This document shows, in pieces, positions 1-10,990 of a DNA stretch of 64,000 nucleotides (positions are counted from its first letter, which is position 1; each line of letters opens with the position of its first letter). The position numbers were made by a program, and so were the translations under genes. Below the pieces are notes generated by a model. It had not been told where the DNA came from, made no database searches, and saw only the letters and a list, made by a program, of their open reading frames with translations. Source of the stretch: Neoechinorhynchus agilis (Eukaryota > Acanthocephala); contig CM121341.1 in assembly GCA_051530055.1 (NCBI GenBank), positions 1,240,001 to 1,304,000 of the forward strand, given 5' to 3'.

Positions 1-930
1 CGGCTATTATCTTGTCCATGGAATGGTCTGCTCAATAGTAAATCGCTTGTTTCTTACATAACGATATCTTTGGAATAAGATCCATTCAAACTTGTTAGAC
101 TTTTATATTATTTTATATTTAAGGAGTTTATATCGTGTACCTTTCATGAGAACTGCACCATATATTTCTAATCCTAATAACAAAGTGATTGTTCCAGTGA
201 AAAGTATAGAAGTAATCCGAAAAACTTGAAATAAGCATTCATACTTTAAAAGATGTTAGCTGTGAAATTGCAGTCCGGATTTCGCCACTCTACATTTTAA
301 AATGCTTAAAGTTTCTAAAATACTTGAATGGTAATTGTAATGAATACGGAAACGAATATTCGGAAATTCGAAGAAAACGTTGACCATTTTTTTATAATAA
401 AAATTGATCGTTGGAAATCCTAAACATCGACTGACATTGCAATGTCGATTTCAGGACGACACGGTATGGTACATTCACTTCTTCATTTTCGTGAACGTGT
501 TTTTAAAAGTAGCGTAAATCGTCGTCTGATTGGCAAATATCATTCCTTAAAAAGAAATTAATATATTTACGATTGTAAAATATCTAAAAATATTCGTCAT
601 GGATTTTAGCACCCTCATTAAAATTCACGAATTCTCAAAAATAAAAATTTTCAACGGAGAAAACTAAACGAAATGAGCAGATCCCTGTTTAATCAGGCCA
701 CTCATTAACACTCATCAAAAGAAACAAATATATGTTCAGGAATTGAACTATAAAAGTGTTATATTTGAAAAAATCAAAGTACGATTTTCTCCCTAAGGAC
801 GATGTCGGCGATGCGTGTTCATTTTCTAGGCATTATTGATTACGATGCTTAGTGATATTAAAATAAAGTTTACTGATTTATCACGAAGAGTGACGTGCCT
901 CATGTTCAATCCTCCGTTGTAAGTTACTGA
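1..930. other. no gene recognised
   Basis: AT-rich sequence with no open frame that looks coding on either strand and no recognisable repeat. It runs up to the left edge of the LINE relic. Confidence 0.5.
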
Positions 931-2480
931 ATGAGGATTTTTATGACATCTCCCACGAATATTGGTTCCAACCAGTTAAATCTTTGACCTGTCCTAATGA
1001 CCAACAGCCAACCGCCATTTTGTGCTCTGCGACACTTGACATCGCGGTATCTATCAGTGGCTCGGGTAGAGCAACAAAATCTTACCGATTCACCTTTTCG
1101 AAACTGTGGGAACCCATTTTATAAACTCCATCGACGCTCGAAAAACTATAAAGGACAACCACCGAGCCCTTCGACTTTAAAAACGGTTTCCCTTTCGAAA
1201 CAAGTAAAAAATTATCACTCAATGTCCACACGGATATACTACAAATCGGCATATCCAATCCTGGCTGATCCACATCAATTCTCAAATCAAAACTCGTTCA
1301 TAATATTGCCAATCTCTCTTGCACTTCTTCCTTTGGGACAATAAATCCTTTGAGATCGAAAACTTGTATCGGTTCCTCCCTTAATTTATCATCCACGACG
1401 ACAAAAGGAACCTCAATCTCCCTCATTTTCCACCTCAAATACACAGAAACCCAAAATTCAGTTCCCGCCATAATCTACTCCAACACCCGAAGCCTCCTCC
1501 CTAAACTAGATGAAATTTCATCCACTTCAAAAGCCGATGTGGTCATATTAACAATAACACCCCCCTCCGCCTTTCAACAGCAAATGAATCATCCTTCCCG
1601 GGTACTCTTCCTTCCGTATGAACCGCCAGGACCGTTCAGAAGGGAAATCTCAATTTTTGTACAGCAATGGCTACCTTACTCTTTATCTCTCACAGGCTCT
1701 CTACAAAAACCCCGATTTAGAATTCATCGCAGTCCATTTCTTTGTTCCACTAAGAAATGGTCTTAGAGAATTCACAATTGCTGGCGAACATAATCCCGGT
1801 TAAAGATTCCTTTATTATTAGGAAATATTTCGAAAGAGGAAACCTCGTCTCATCAGTCATCTAAAAAAGTTTGTGTAGTAGTTCTTTTTATTTGTTTGGT
1901 ATTGTCAGCTCGTTTTTACAGTACACCATTAGTAAGGTTTAGGCTAAAATATGTCTGCTCGTAACCCCTGCACTGTGTAGCGTTTTCTTATTATTTTCAT
2001 GACGTGACTGGCATTAATAAAATTTTACTTAAACTGGATCTGAACAGAGCTGCCGGTGCTTTATATATTGTATTTTTATATATGGGTATCATCAAACAAC
2101 CATTTTAAATTACCTTCTCACAGAGAAGCTGATTCCGAAAATGGAATTCCGCAGGGATCACTACTTTCATCTACACAATTTTTTTATTGTTAATGATACA
2201 TATTTTTAATCAAATTATTTCTTCGCACATTATCCATCCGCTCATCTGTACGAAGGATATTTTTTTATTTTGTGGGGCTTGTTCTAGAGCGAGTTTATTT
2301 AACAACATTTTCGGATATATTAATGGTTTATTAGATGCTCTCAAGGAAGCCACTTTGATCATTGATCTAAAGCCACCTTCTGGTTGTCTCACCAATTTAA
2401 CAAAGATCGCTCAAAACAATCGTGGACGGGTGCACATGGCCATTAATTAGGATAATGTCAGCTAAAGATCCCAATAATAC
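931..2480 (+). mobile_element. CR1/Jockey-like LINE relic (endonuclease and RT fragments)
   Basis: A broken APE-type non-LTR retrotransposon. From about 1440 the frame reads IIYSNTRSLLPKLDEI, the usual opening of the AP-endonuclease domain in CR1/Jockey-type LINEs. At 1690-1790 a shifted frame reads EFIAVHFFVPLRNGLREF, a later endonuclease stretch. At 2140-2170 a frame reads NGIPQGSLLSS, reverse transcriptase motif B, and near 2245 DIFLFCGA fills the place of the catalytic FADD box, its first Asp lost. The intervening RT sequence is mostly missing and several frameshifts separate the pieces. Bases 931-1786 recur at 8579-9437 almost unchanged, so the two copies are young or were duplicated together. 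Family assignment is by motif only; clade is uncertain. Confidence 0.72.
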
Positions 2481-3141
2481 GGACTATATATCAGTGATGG
2501 AAACCAGAGATGGAATGTAAACAAATCGATTCATTTATAAATGCAGTTTATGTCCGGGATGATAGGCAGATCAGGTTTAATTTTGACTAAGAAGGAAAAA
2601 TATCCCGCGCTTGATCTTTAGTTTAATTGTGCAGGTTTTCTTTTAAAATATTTCTAAAGGTGGCAGGGAAAGACTGAGGGATTTGAAATCAATCCAGCAT
2701 TCGATTTTACTCTTCTGACTTGATCAACTCTTACAGAAATTCTGATAAAATGTATTAGAAGAGGGACAATACGTGCTGTTAAATTAATTTTGATGTGTGC
2801 ACGTAACCTTGCTTAAATTAAATTTGATGAACAGATCGTTTGAAGTTGATGTTCGATGAAAACTATGTTCTTTAAATTACATAATTTAATATTTTTAGAA
2901 GTCTTGCAAGCCGGTGATGCCAATTTAACGGCTGATAATTTTATTGCTTGGACAAACAGCCCCATCGATGTGGTCCAGGGAGGCGCATAAAATCACAGAA
3001 TACCGGAACCAAACGATTATGAGTTTGTACATCCCTCCAGGTCCGCAGCCGAGGTTGCACAACCAAAAGGGAACGAAATGCTGTGGAAGGGTGGAAATTC
3101 AATGATAATTCTACATCCTCGGGAGGAAACTCATAACCTTT
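2481..3141. other. no gene recognised
   Basis: Nothing convincingly coding or repetitive was seen here. Short frames on either strand are interrupted by stops. Confidence 0.4.
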
Positions 3142-3346
3142 TTAATTCAGGGTTCTTGTATGATTTTGTGTGCTTCCTTTAACCAAAGTGGTTGGCTGCA
3201 TGCTCAAGGGAACGTTGTGATTGGCATACCTTTTCGTTTGCTCCAAATCGCATTTCTCAAATCTCATAAATGTGGCTAATTGTCCACTGTCATAATATGT
3301 TTCGGTGTTGTTGGATACAATATTCTCAAATCTTTTGGTTCCATCC
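3142..3346 (-). CDS. terminal exon of an unidentified gene
   Basis: On the minus strand an acceptor (TTATTCACAG) at about 3347-3356 opens a frame of 67 codons ending in TAA at 3144-3142. The composition is even and protein-like, with reading such as RFENIVSNNTETYYDSGQ and CDLEQTKRYANHN. No family was recognised. A second coding-like minus-strand segment lies just upstream (3472-3606), probably an earlier exon, though I could not find a donor whose phase joins the two cleanly. A terminal exon of a host gene is the simplest reading; a decayed gene is possible. Confidence 0.4.
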
Positions 3347-3471
3347 CTGTGAATAATGGAAGTTCGAATATTATTTACTTTTTAGGTTTAAAATGCGAGC
3401 TGTAATTAAGACGACGAAAGTTTAAACCGGTTCAGTTTTCTCTGCATGGAAAAATCAGAACTTCGAAGGCT

Positions 3472-3606
3472 TTATACGGAATGTGCTGAAACGGATACAT
3501 TGCTCGTGATTACGTTTGTTCCATCAATAAGTCCAAAAGTGCACAGTTCTCCAATAGCTCCTTCGATCATTATCATTTCGATGGTCGCCACCTTCTCAAA
3601 ATCGTT
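3472..3606 (-). CDS. coding-like segment, possible upstream exon
   Basis: A minus-strand frame reads FEKVATIEMIMIEGAIGELC and continues FGLIDGTNVITSN before a TAA. It looks like protein by composition. GTAATC and GTATCC within it are possible donors that would lead to the exon at 3346-3142, but their phases do not match, so the gene model is unresolved. No family recognised. Confidence 0.3.
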   Translation of the reverse strand, partial: NDFEKVATIEMIMIEGAIGELCTFGLIDGTNVITSNVSVSAHSV

Positions 3607-3747
3607 GATTTAACAAGTTAATTAAGCAATTAAGGGAAATTTTAATCTCTTTTTAAAATTAACAGGTAGACTTGTAAAAAACCACGCTTCCAATTGATTT
3701 CGGTCGAGATTTAGTTCCCTTAGAGTTATTCATTAATTCCCTTTCAT

Positions 3748-3805
3748 AATATTTCGTCGATCTCGTCGGACTTCTTTAGGTTTCGGGTTAGATCGACGAA
3801 ATATT
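3748..3805. repeat. small perfect hairpin
   Basis: Perfect 16-bp arms AATATTTCGTCGATCT (3748-3763) and its complement (3790-3805) enclose a 26-base loop. This could be a MITE end-to-end remnant or a structured element. No gene lies within 600 bases on the left or 1 kb on the right. Confidence 0.6.
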
Positions 3806-4916
3806 CGAAACAAAATATATCCATAAACAGCTTTTCTAAAATTAGAAAGCACAATTTTTCATGAGATCACAATGTTCTGATAACTCCAGAATATTTAAGT
3901 GTGGTATCCTCATCCTAAACCGAACATCGTTTTTGAACTCAATCAGCGTCACTGCAATCGTGAAGTTCTGCGAATTGACGGATTCGACATTGCTCATAAA
4001 ATTTGAGTGGACATAATGTGGAGGTGATATTGATTGGAATTTTTCCGATTGCGATTCTTAGTTATAAATTAACATGCATTTGTTGTGTATTTTGGCTTCC
4101 AGATTAATAAAGGAAGATCAGAATTGTTCTTAAATTTGGCTGCAATTGGTTGAGTAAATTTTTTAATATACAAAACGAATAAATGTGCGCTTTAAATATA
4201 TTCTTGGCTTTTCATCCGTGAAGATTTTTTATGCGAGCGAAGGTGTGCTAGGTTTTAAAATTGAGTTTTTCAATTCCGTTCTTTTAACATTATTGTGATT
4301 TTTAAAGCGTGGCTGACGAAATTTTTGTGTTTTTATATCAAAAATATAGTAAAAGACGCGTTCAACAGGCTTAGATTTTTGGTTGCGAAGGCTCTCAATA
4401 AATTATTGATAAATTTGCACAAGATCCAGTAAAAACAAAGCGTCTCTTTCGATGGAGAGAGGTTTGACGGCGCAAAAACAACACAGCAAAATGAACTTTA
4501 CGCCATGATGAAATTCTCAGCCGTTTGAGAGAGTCAACTGGTCTGAAACTTTGATGAACGCAACCGAGACAACGAATGTTTACTTAACGTAGTCGAATTT
4601 AATTAAAGAGTTTGAGTTTTTATTGACATTGTGTGTGTTTATGATTTTCAAGACTGATTTTGTTTATCTTCTTGAAGATCAAAACTTAGCTTTTAGGAGG
4701 ATTACGATCAAGCGTTGTACGTCTTCGGAAAGGTAAGACTTCTGTAAATATTCTGCGTAGAATCAACAAGTGTTTAGATTTGAAACCGTGCGTTTCATGG
4801 CGAAAACTTATAAAAACGGGAGTCAAAGAATGAGTAATAAACCATGTATACAACAAGAAGCTTCTCTCTTCACGTATATTCAAAATTGTAAATTCTCTTC
4901 GCATTTTAAATCTAAA
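3806..4916. other. no gene recognised
   Basis: AT-rich with no convincing exon. The frame open from 4797 (ATG) into the next gene could be an N-terminal extension of that gene or its 5' UTR. Confidence 0.4.
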
Positions 4917-5265
4917 ATGATAAATGAATCTTCAATGTGGCCAGCTATTGTGTTCCCACCATTGATCGCGATTACATTGATGGTCGTTCTTGCACTTTGT
5001 GCATGGTACGTGATAGAAAAAGCTTTCATTAAGAAATCTCTACATTATCCATAATAGGCGATACAACGCCAATTTGATCAGAAGTGGACGGTTACCGTTT
5101 TATTCGAACTGGTACCCTTATAGAAACCCAAGTCAAACAGTCGTAATCCAAGTATCTCCAACAGACATGCCAAGGACAAATCCGCAGGACGTCGAACTAA
5201 GAGACGAACCTCCACCCCCATATTACACTTTGCAGAAACCCGATCCTCGAAACGAGGCGATGTGA
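4917..5265 (+). CDS. small single-pass membrane protein with PPxY motif (two exons)
   Basis: Two exons, 4917-5005 and 5058-5265, joined by a 52-bp GT-AG intron (GTACGT donor, CATAATAG acceptor). The join restores a single frame through a split Trp codon and gives about 98 residues. A strong transmembrane stretch (about residues 7-30, WPAIVFPPLIAITLMVVLAL) is followed by a basic segment (RYNANLIRSGR), a Tyr/Pro-rich region and a C-terminal PPPPYYTL, a class I WW-domain ligand (PPxY). The frame is also open upstream to an ATG at 4797, so the start is uncertain; I chose 4917 because the membrane segment then sits near the N-terminus. It is convergent with MED21. Family not recognised. Proteins of this shape often recruit NEDD4-type ubiquitin ligases, but here that is inference. 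Confidence 0.6.
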
Positions 5266-5447
5266 TATTGTTCAACTGTTTAACAATAATCGTGCTTTCA
5301 AAAGAATTTGTGAGATTCACAATATTGCTTTTACAGTCTTATAATCGGGTTTTCGTCAAACGTAGGCCTCAATCTTCTATTTTTAGCATTTTGCATCGAC
5401 CTTAAATTGATTTTAAGAAAACTAATGTGACCAACCGACAAGATATT

Positions 5448-5840
5448 TTATAAATACGTTGACATACGTTCTATAAATCTTCTAATTTCTGATCGCAAGC
5501 TTTTAAGCGACGAAAGGGTGTGTTTGAGTTCCTCAAAATTTGCATTCCTTCGCAAAATCAATTCATTTAAATCTCTCGCAGTGCTCTCTTGCACGTTTTT
5601 CTGTTTAAAATCAGACGGAAGTAGATTTATCAGTTCTTCAATTCGTTTAGCTCTTTCTATAAGTCCAGCCAAAAAGGAAGCGATCGTTCCATCCGCTAAA
5701 AGTGAAACTAAAACTAAGATATACATTTTCAGGTTACCTTTATCGTTTATTGGATCTAAAGTTGATGCGATTACTTCACACATTGTAGCGATTTGCTGAG
5801 AAAATAATGACTGCAATTCACTAATCGAGGCCCTTTCCAT
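5448..5840 (-). CDS. MED21: Mediator complex subunit 21 (MED21/Srb7)
   Basis: Two exons (5840-5738 and 5695-5448) around a 42-bp intron with GTAACC donor and CTTTTAG acceptor. The intron is a multiple of three and has no stop, so the region also reads straight through. The spliced product is 116 residues and all helical. The middle, FLAGLIERAKRIEELINLLP, matches the MED21 core ([20 protein letters not shown] in human) and is followed by the second long coiled helix with NELILRRNANFEELKHTL. MED21 is a small hinge subunit of Mediator, pairing with MED7 in the middle module to bridge activators and RNA polymerase II. Length and helix layout agree with the family. Alternative: another short coiled-coil protein. 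Confidence 0.68.
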   Translation of the reverse strand: MERASISELQSLFSQQIATMCEVIASTLDPINDKGNLKMYILVLVSLLADGTIASFLAGLIERAKRIEELINLLPSDFKQKNVQESTARDLNELILRRNANFEELKHTLSSLKSLRSEIRRFIERMSTYL

Positions 5841-6459
5841 TTCAACGAATTTTCGACGCCGCCCAAAAATACGGTTTAATTGAAAATGTTATAAAATGCG
5901 TCCGTTAGTTGAGTGAGATGTATAAATGCAATCAGATCGCGGTAAATTCATTATTTTTGTACTTTCAGCACATATTCGCAATCGGTTTTTATTAGAAGAC
6001 AACAATGAAAAAGGAAAGTAATTTTGCTTGTTTTTCATAAATTTGTCTTTTAATTAAACATTAATCGTGCCAATTTTACCGCTGCTCGATGGCGTGTACG
6101 CTTTAAGTCGATACATAATGATCGGCTGATCAATATATTGTGAAAAAATCACTCCCAGCGCAAGACAACATCTTTTTGTTAATCCAGATAGCGTTTTAGC
6201 CTTTAGCGAACAGAATGAACCAAACGAAGTAGTAGACCAAGATCCGATGCCCCTAAACTGTGTAAACTCTCGTAAGTCGAATTATACGACAATAATCAAT
6301 TTTCATGGAAAACTATTAATCCAAAAACTTTCTACATAAAAGAAGCACAATAGCTTGATCCTTCAGGAGTTCAACTACGACTATTTGATACGTCCCTTCA
6401 AAATCAGACATTCGTTGAACGTACGACGCTCGTGTAGATCTCACGAAACCCTGGCTGCT
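5841..6459. other. no gene recognised
   Basis: Intergenic space between MED21 (its upstream side) and the 3' end of the next minus-strand gene. It should hold the MED21 promoter, but I see no clear core element. Confidence 0.4.
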
Positions 6460-6757
6460 TTATTGGTTCAAATCTGTTCGCACATTCAAAGTGGTCATCT
6501 TTATAGCATCTTCATACAAAGGCGGACTCTCAGATTTTCCAGCGTTCCCTGGAAGAGGAATTCGGATTTGAACAGTAGGAAATCTATTTATTGAACGTGA
6601 GTTGAGTACTTTTTTGCACTTCATCCTTCATTGTCGAAGCATTGAGATAATAGTTTTATATAAAGGATACTTACAGTGCTAAAATCCAAAGAATAGCAAT
6701 GGCTACAACGATAACAACTAAGGCAGGTGATCTTGGAAAGTCCCATTCTAGATCCAT
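6460..6757 (-). CDS. small single-pass membrane protein with PPxY motif (two exons)
   Basis: Exon 1 is 6757-6675 and exon 2 is 6583-6460, with a 91-bp intron (GTAAGTATCC donor, AATAAATAG acceptor). The join gives 68 residues in frame. The N-terminus MDLEWDFPRSP is followed by a hydrophobic segment ALVVIVVAIAILWILAL and then a short tail with SESPPLYEDA, a PPxY motif, ending at TAA. The layout (tiny N-terminus, one membrane span, short tail with PPxY) is that of the gene at 4917-5265, on the opposite strand 1.2 kb away. The two may be distant paralogues or share an adaptor role. The weak pyrimidine tract at the acceptor is the main doubt. Family not recognised. Confidence 0.5.
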
Positions 6758-7454
6758 GAGAATCAAAGACAGTGCTTTGAGAGTTGCTTAATCTTGAGAA
6801 TTTACGAGAGTAAGCACGCGTGTTTGTTTTCATCTAAAGTCCCTCATAGGACGTATGGCGCAACAAAGTGTATATTTTACAAGATTCTACACAATGGAGT
6901 TTCCGTCTTGAAAACAAACGGGTTGATGGGGTTAATAGACAGATTGACCTGGTCCAGATTCTGTAGAGCTTACTAAAGATTGCGCGTGGCATGTGCCATT
7001 ATGGCTCATTTCCTCTTTACCGCAAAGATCGATTGCATCACGCCCAATTATTTATTCGACTAATGGAGTAATAGGAATGAAAGACGATCTGATTTTAATC
7101 GATCGCCGTTCATCTATTAAATAGAATTCATTCATTTATGCCTTTATCTGTACCGGAATAGGGGAAATTGCTCGGAGCCTTAAGGAAAGTAATAATGAAC
7201 TCGCGTCTTTGATCTGGTGATTGTTTTTATATCTCTAATACCCAGTCCCAGGTTAAATACTCTCCTTGCTTTAGCTCGAGTCACCCGTTGCAGCATTTTA
7301 GGCTCGTTGATATCTGTGTTCCAAACCGGTTATTTTATTAAAATTAGATAATGAATCAAGATTGTAAAATTGTTGTAGAATTCACGAATTTGACTTTTCC
7401 CCGTTGCAGATTTGGACTCTGAAATAAACTACATTTTGCTGGGATTGAATGCCA
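6758..7454. other. no gene recognised
   Basis: No convincing exon seen. Short open frames lack coding character. Confidence 0.4.
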
Positions 7455-7998
7455 AGCCCACCTGAGGTGGAATAGAATTGAGCCATTTAAGCGAATCACA
7501 GTTTTCCCTCCCTCGCTCGTCGTCCATCCTAAACTTACAAAAATAATTAATGAACTGCGAACGGGAACAGAAATCTGCACGGGAAGCGGCCACGCAGGAG
7601 AATATGCTTTTGCTAAATTGTCGGAAACGAGTGGTGTTTTTTAAAATATTGCGAATACTTCGACAATTATTAGGGACTTGGCGCCACCTTTAGAGGATAT
7701 TCAGCCTGGAGTACTTTATGATTCTACAATTACTTTGGACGAGTATGATATTAGGGCTTCGATAAAACATAGCGATAGGAAACGCGAGAACGATTCACCT
7801 TCAGTAACTACTAAGAAAGCTACGGTTGAACAAAAGGTTGAAGAAACATCTGAACGAGTAGGAAGAAGAGCAAAAGGAGGAACAAATAACTATAAGGATA
7901 TAAGGTTGACATCAACACCATCACAGTCAATCAAACCTACGATTCACTTCTGTATTGATACGTTTCCCCCCCAAGCCCTTCATTCTTTGCCGATCTGA
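7455..7998 (+). CDS. coding-like exons of an unidentified gene
   Basis: Two plus-strand segments look protein-coding. At about 7455-7633 a frame reads EPFKRITVFPPSLVVHP and then INELRTGTEICTGSGHAG. From 7674, after an ATTATTAG acceptor, a frame reads LAPPLEDIQPGVLYDS and runs through a charged, Lys/Glu-rich stretch to a TGA at 7996. A GT-AG intron of about 40 bp lies between them (7634-7673), but the donor I can see leaves phase 1 while the downstream frame needs phase 2. So either another donor is used, the gene is broken, or there is a sequence error. The family is not recognised. Confidence 0.35.
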
Positions 7999-8578
7999 AC
8001 TCGATCCATCGTGTTATGCACTCCTCCTTCAAGGATATAAATCGCATTATTTTGATTACTGCTATGCCGGAATTCCCTGTTGCATATCCTGTCGCCGATT
8101 ATGTACGCAACCGCCGCAATATTCTTCGTATCACTCAACTCTTTTCCCACTTGCATTCTGCATTTCCCAACCCAAACAACTGCTGTGCGCATTTTCTTTA
8201 ATAATCCATTTAGCCAGCGCTCACCTCTTCTTAATGTAACCTTCAATTCAACACTCATAGCCTCCCTCTTCCTTAACACAAGATAAGAGCTCCTTACTTC
8301 AAAACTTTATTTTCGAATCTTCTCAAATAAAAACTCATCATCGCATGTTTCCATCACTCTTCAAACTCAACCCAGATCGCATCGTCCCAGGATGATCCTT
8401 CGCATTGAATGAACATCATAGAACATCTTTCACATCCTAACAACTATAAGAGTAAGCGATTTCCCAACTTGTTTGACTACGTGCAATTCCACCAGCGCCC
8501 GACACGATTTCCCTAACGAAACAAGGAAAAAATTATCACTCAACCCCTATACAAATATACCATAAATCGGCCCGTCCG
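7999..8578. other. LINE-adjacent sequence, partial repeat of the LINE 5' region
   Basis: Bases 8510-8575 resemble 1190-1255 of the first LINE copy (CGAAACAAG followed by AAAAATTATCACTCAA in both), so a partial extra copy sits directly before the second full copy. Frames at 8016-8200 may be LINE-derived, but I cannot place them. Confidence 0.4.
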
Positions 8579-9545
8579 GATGAGGATTTTTAGAACATCT
8601 CCCACGAATATTGGTTCCAACCAGTTAAATCTTTGACCTGTCCTAACGACCAACAGCCAACCGCCATTTTGTGCTCTGCGACACTTGACATCGCGGTATC
8701 TATCAGTGGCTCGGGTAGAGCAACAAAATCTTACCGATTCACCTTTTCGAAACTGTGGGAACCCATTTTATAAACTCCATCGACGCTCGAAAAACTATAA
8801 AGGACAACCACCGAGCCCTTCGACTTTAAAAACGGTTTCCCTTTCGAAACAAGTAAAAAATTATCACTCAATGTCCACACGGATATACTACAAATCGGCA
8901 TATCCAATCCTGGCTGATCCACATCAATTCTCAAATCAAAACTCGTTCATAATATTGCCAATCTCTCCTGCACTTCTTTCTTTGGGACAATAAATCCTTT
9001 GAGATCGAAAACTTGTATCGGTTCCTCCCTTAATTTATCATCCACGACGACAAAAGGAACCACAATCTCCCTCATTTTCCACCCCAAATACACCCAAACC
9101 CAAAATTCAGTTCCCGTCATAATCTACTCCAACACCCGAAGCCTCCTCCCTAAACTAGATGAAATTTCATCCACTTCAAAAGCCGATGTGGTCATATTAA
9201 CAATAACACCCCCCTCCGCCTTTCAACAGCAAATGAATCATCCTTCCCGGGTACTCCTCCTTCCGTATGAACCGCCAGGACCGTTCAGAAGGGAAATCTC
9301 AATTTTTGTACAGCAATGGCTACCTTACTCTTTATCTCTCACAGGCTCTCTACAAAAACCCCGATTTAGAATTCATCGCAGTCCATTTCTTTGTTCCACT
9401 AAGAAATGGTCTTAGAGAATTCACAATTGCTGGCGTCTATCGCCCCCTGCCCCTGTTTACATCAAATGGGTTGATTTTCCCTCTCTCACCGAATGCATTT
9501 ATAAGATTTTCATCAAACATTCAAAATATTTCCCCTTTAACATGA
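8579..9545 (+). mobile_element. second copy of the CR1/Jockey-like LINE endonuclease region
   Basis: Direct repeat of 931-1786, differing at only a handful of bases. It carries the same endonuclease opening (IIYSNTRSLLPKLDEI at about 9118) and the same frame change before EFIAVHFFVPLRNGL. Beyond the shared part it continues correctly as TIAGVYRPLP, where the first copy diverges, so this copy keeps a little more of the endonuclease domain. No RT follows, so the element is truncated on its 3' side. Confidence 0.72.
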
Positions 9546-10503
9546 GTACAACACTCGTAATCCCAATTATTTAATTCCTCCATCGACCTCGCACCTCCTT
9601 ATACTTACGCTCCTTTTTCCATACTGCACAATCCTCTCGAATATCATCGTCGGAAATGAACCTGAGGAAAGACCAAACTTCACAAACTCTCAGGGAAACA
9701 ATAGGAGCCAGCTTTCCAACCCGACCGAACCTGTAATCCACTCTAAAATCACTGCACATTCATTTTCCTTTCAGAACTCGAGTGTTGGTGAGGACCCAAA
9801 AGTGTATGGACCCGATTCATGTGAATTTCTAATAAATACCTATTATAACATAGATCGCTTCTTTAATTACCGCGGTTTGGTCGTCAAGCAAACCGAAGCG
9901 CCGCTGTTAGAGCTCTTGTTTCGAATTTCTGCCATCTTGTCACATCAGACGCTTTAAAATCGAGAGTCGTATAGCATTAATTGACACAGAAAAATAACTA
10001 TAAGGCATTCAAATGAGCGTTACACAAGGACTGGATAACGGCTACAAGTCCTTGCATTTTAATCTATCAAGAAGCCGTCTTTTGCTAAGAAATAAGCTTG
10101 TACTGAGTAACTGTACGCCACCAGCGAGTAGAATAAAAAAGAAACCTAATTAGTCTCGCGGCTCTATTGAGCTGTAAATGCGCTCTACATTTTCAATATA
10201 AAACGGCCCAGAATTTGGCAAGCACTGACTTACCCGTACTTTTTGCAACCATAGGTTCCTCTTATAAAGTGAAAGTCAGTGGGGGGGGCGTAAGAAATTC
10301 ACTGGTAGTAGATTCAAAAATAATAATTAATTTTATTTAGAATGGCCGGTTTGTTGTAAAAATGGGAACTCCGAAGTCGTTTTAAATAAGTTGGTCCTTT
10401 GCAGCAGCTGGTTGCTATTCAGAATCCGCACGATCGTGTTTACCTTTGAAAACCGAAGCTTAAGCGGGCATCCTTTTCTCGTACGTAGCCCTCACTTGCA
10501 CGT
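9546..10503. other. no gene recognised
   Basis: No convincing coding frame. A run of eight G lies at about 10280. The sequence just before the tRNA-like copy has no resemblance to the LINE that follows the other tRNA genes. Confidence 0.4.
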
Positions 10504-10575
10504 TTCCCGGACCGGGAATCGAACCCGGGCCAGCTGCGTGAAAGGCCGGGATCCTAACCACTAGACCATCTGGAA
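10504..10575 (-). pseudogene. degraded tRNA-Glu(TTC) copy
   Basis: Aligns base for base with the intact tRNA-Glu at 13454-13525, with the same CTTTCAC anticodon loop and an intact B box (GGTTCGATTCC). It has an A-C mismatch in the acceptor stem and two mismatched pairs in the anticodon stem, so it is unlikely to fold into a working tRNA. It marks the 3' boundary of the LINE-related unit on its higher-coordinate side. Confidence 0.8.
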
Positions 10576-10990
10576 GATGCTCAATGAGTCGAATTAATGA
10601 TCTATTTATCAAATTTGTCATAGAGCTCAAGAGTTTCAGGCATTTAAAAGTTTATAAAGGATGGAAAATTAACGTCGCTTAATTTAAATGATTCCAATTC
10701 CAAATGTTGATTCTGTCAAATGTTTCATCAGCTTTATCTTAAACCCAAACGAGCTAAGTCTATTAGAACAAAAGAAGTGTTCGTGTAGGAAATTATACAC
10801 CAAAAGTTAAACCAGTTTAGAGATTTTTCACGTTTCTAATTCAAAAACTTACAAAGTGATTCATTGTGAAGGTCTTTTAAAATATTCAAGCATTTTGCAC
10901 CTCATTCTAACATTTCTGAAACAATTTTACTTCGTTAAGGATGCGATTTGACTGGCGTGAGACGTGAGCCGAATATTCTGAATTGATTTA
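10576..10990. repeat. 415-bp repeat preceding the tRNA-Glu copy, likely LINE 3' region
   Basis: About 95% identical by eye to 13526-13939. In both places it ends exactly at the 5' end of a tRNA-Glu sequence (minus orientation) and is preceded by LINE-derived sequence. This fits a LINE 3' untranslated region better than chance flanking DNA; a tandem duplication of a tRNA flank is the alternative. Confidence 0.75.

Noticed and set aside
997-1344. 115-codon frame in the first LINE copy
   Set aside because: Part of the duplicated LINE 5' region; the real signal is the endonuclease frame further on.
10504-10575. A third working tRNA-Glu gene
   Set aside because: Mismatches in acceptor and anticodon stems make a functional fold unlikely, so it is listed as a pseudogene.
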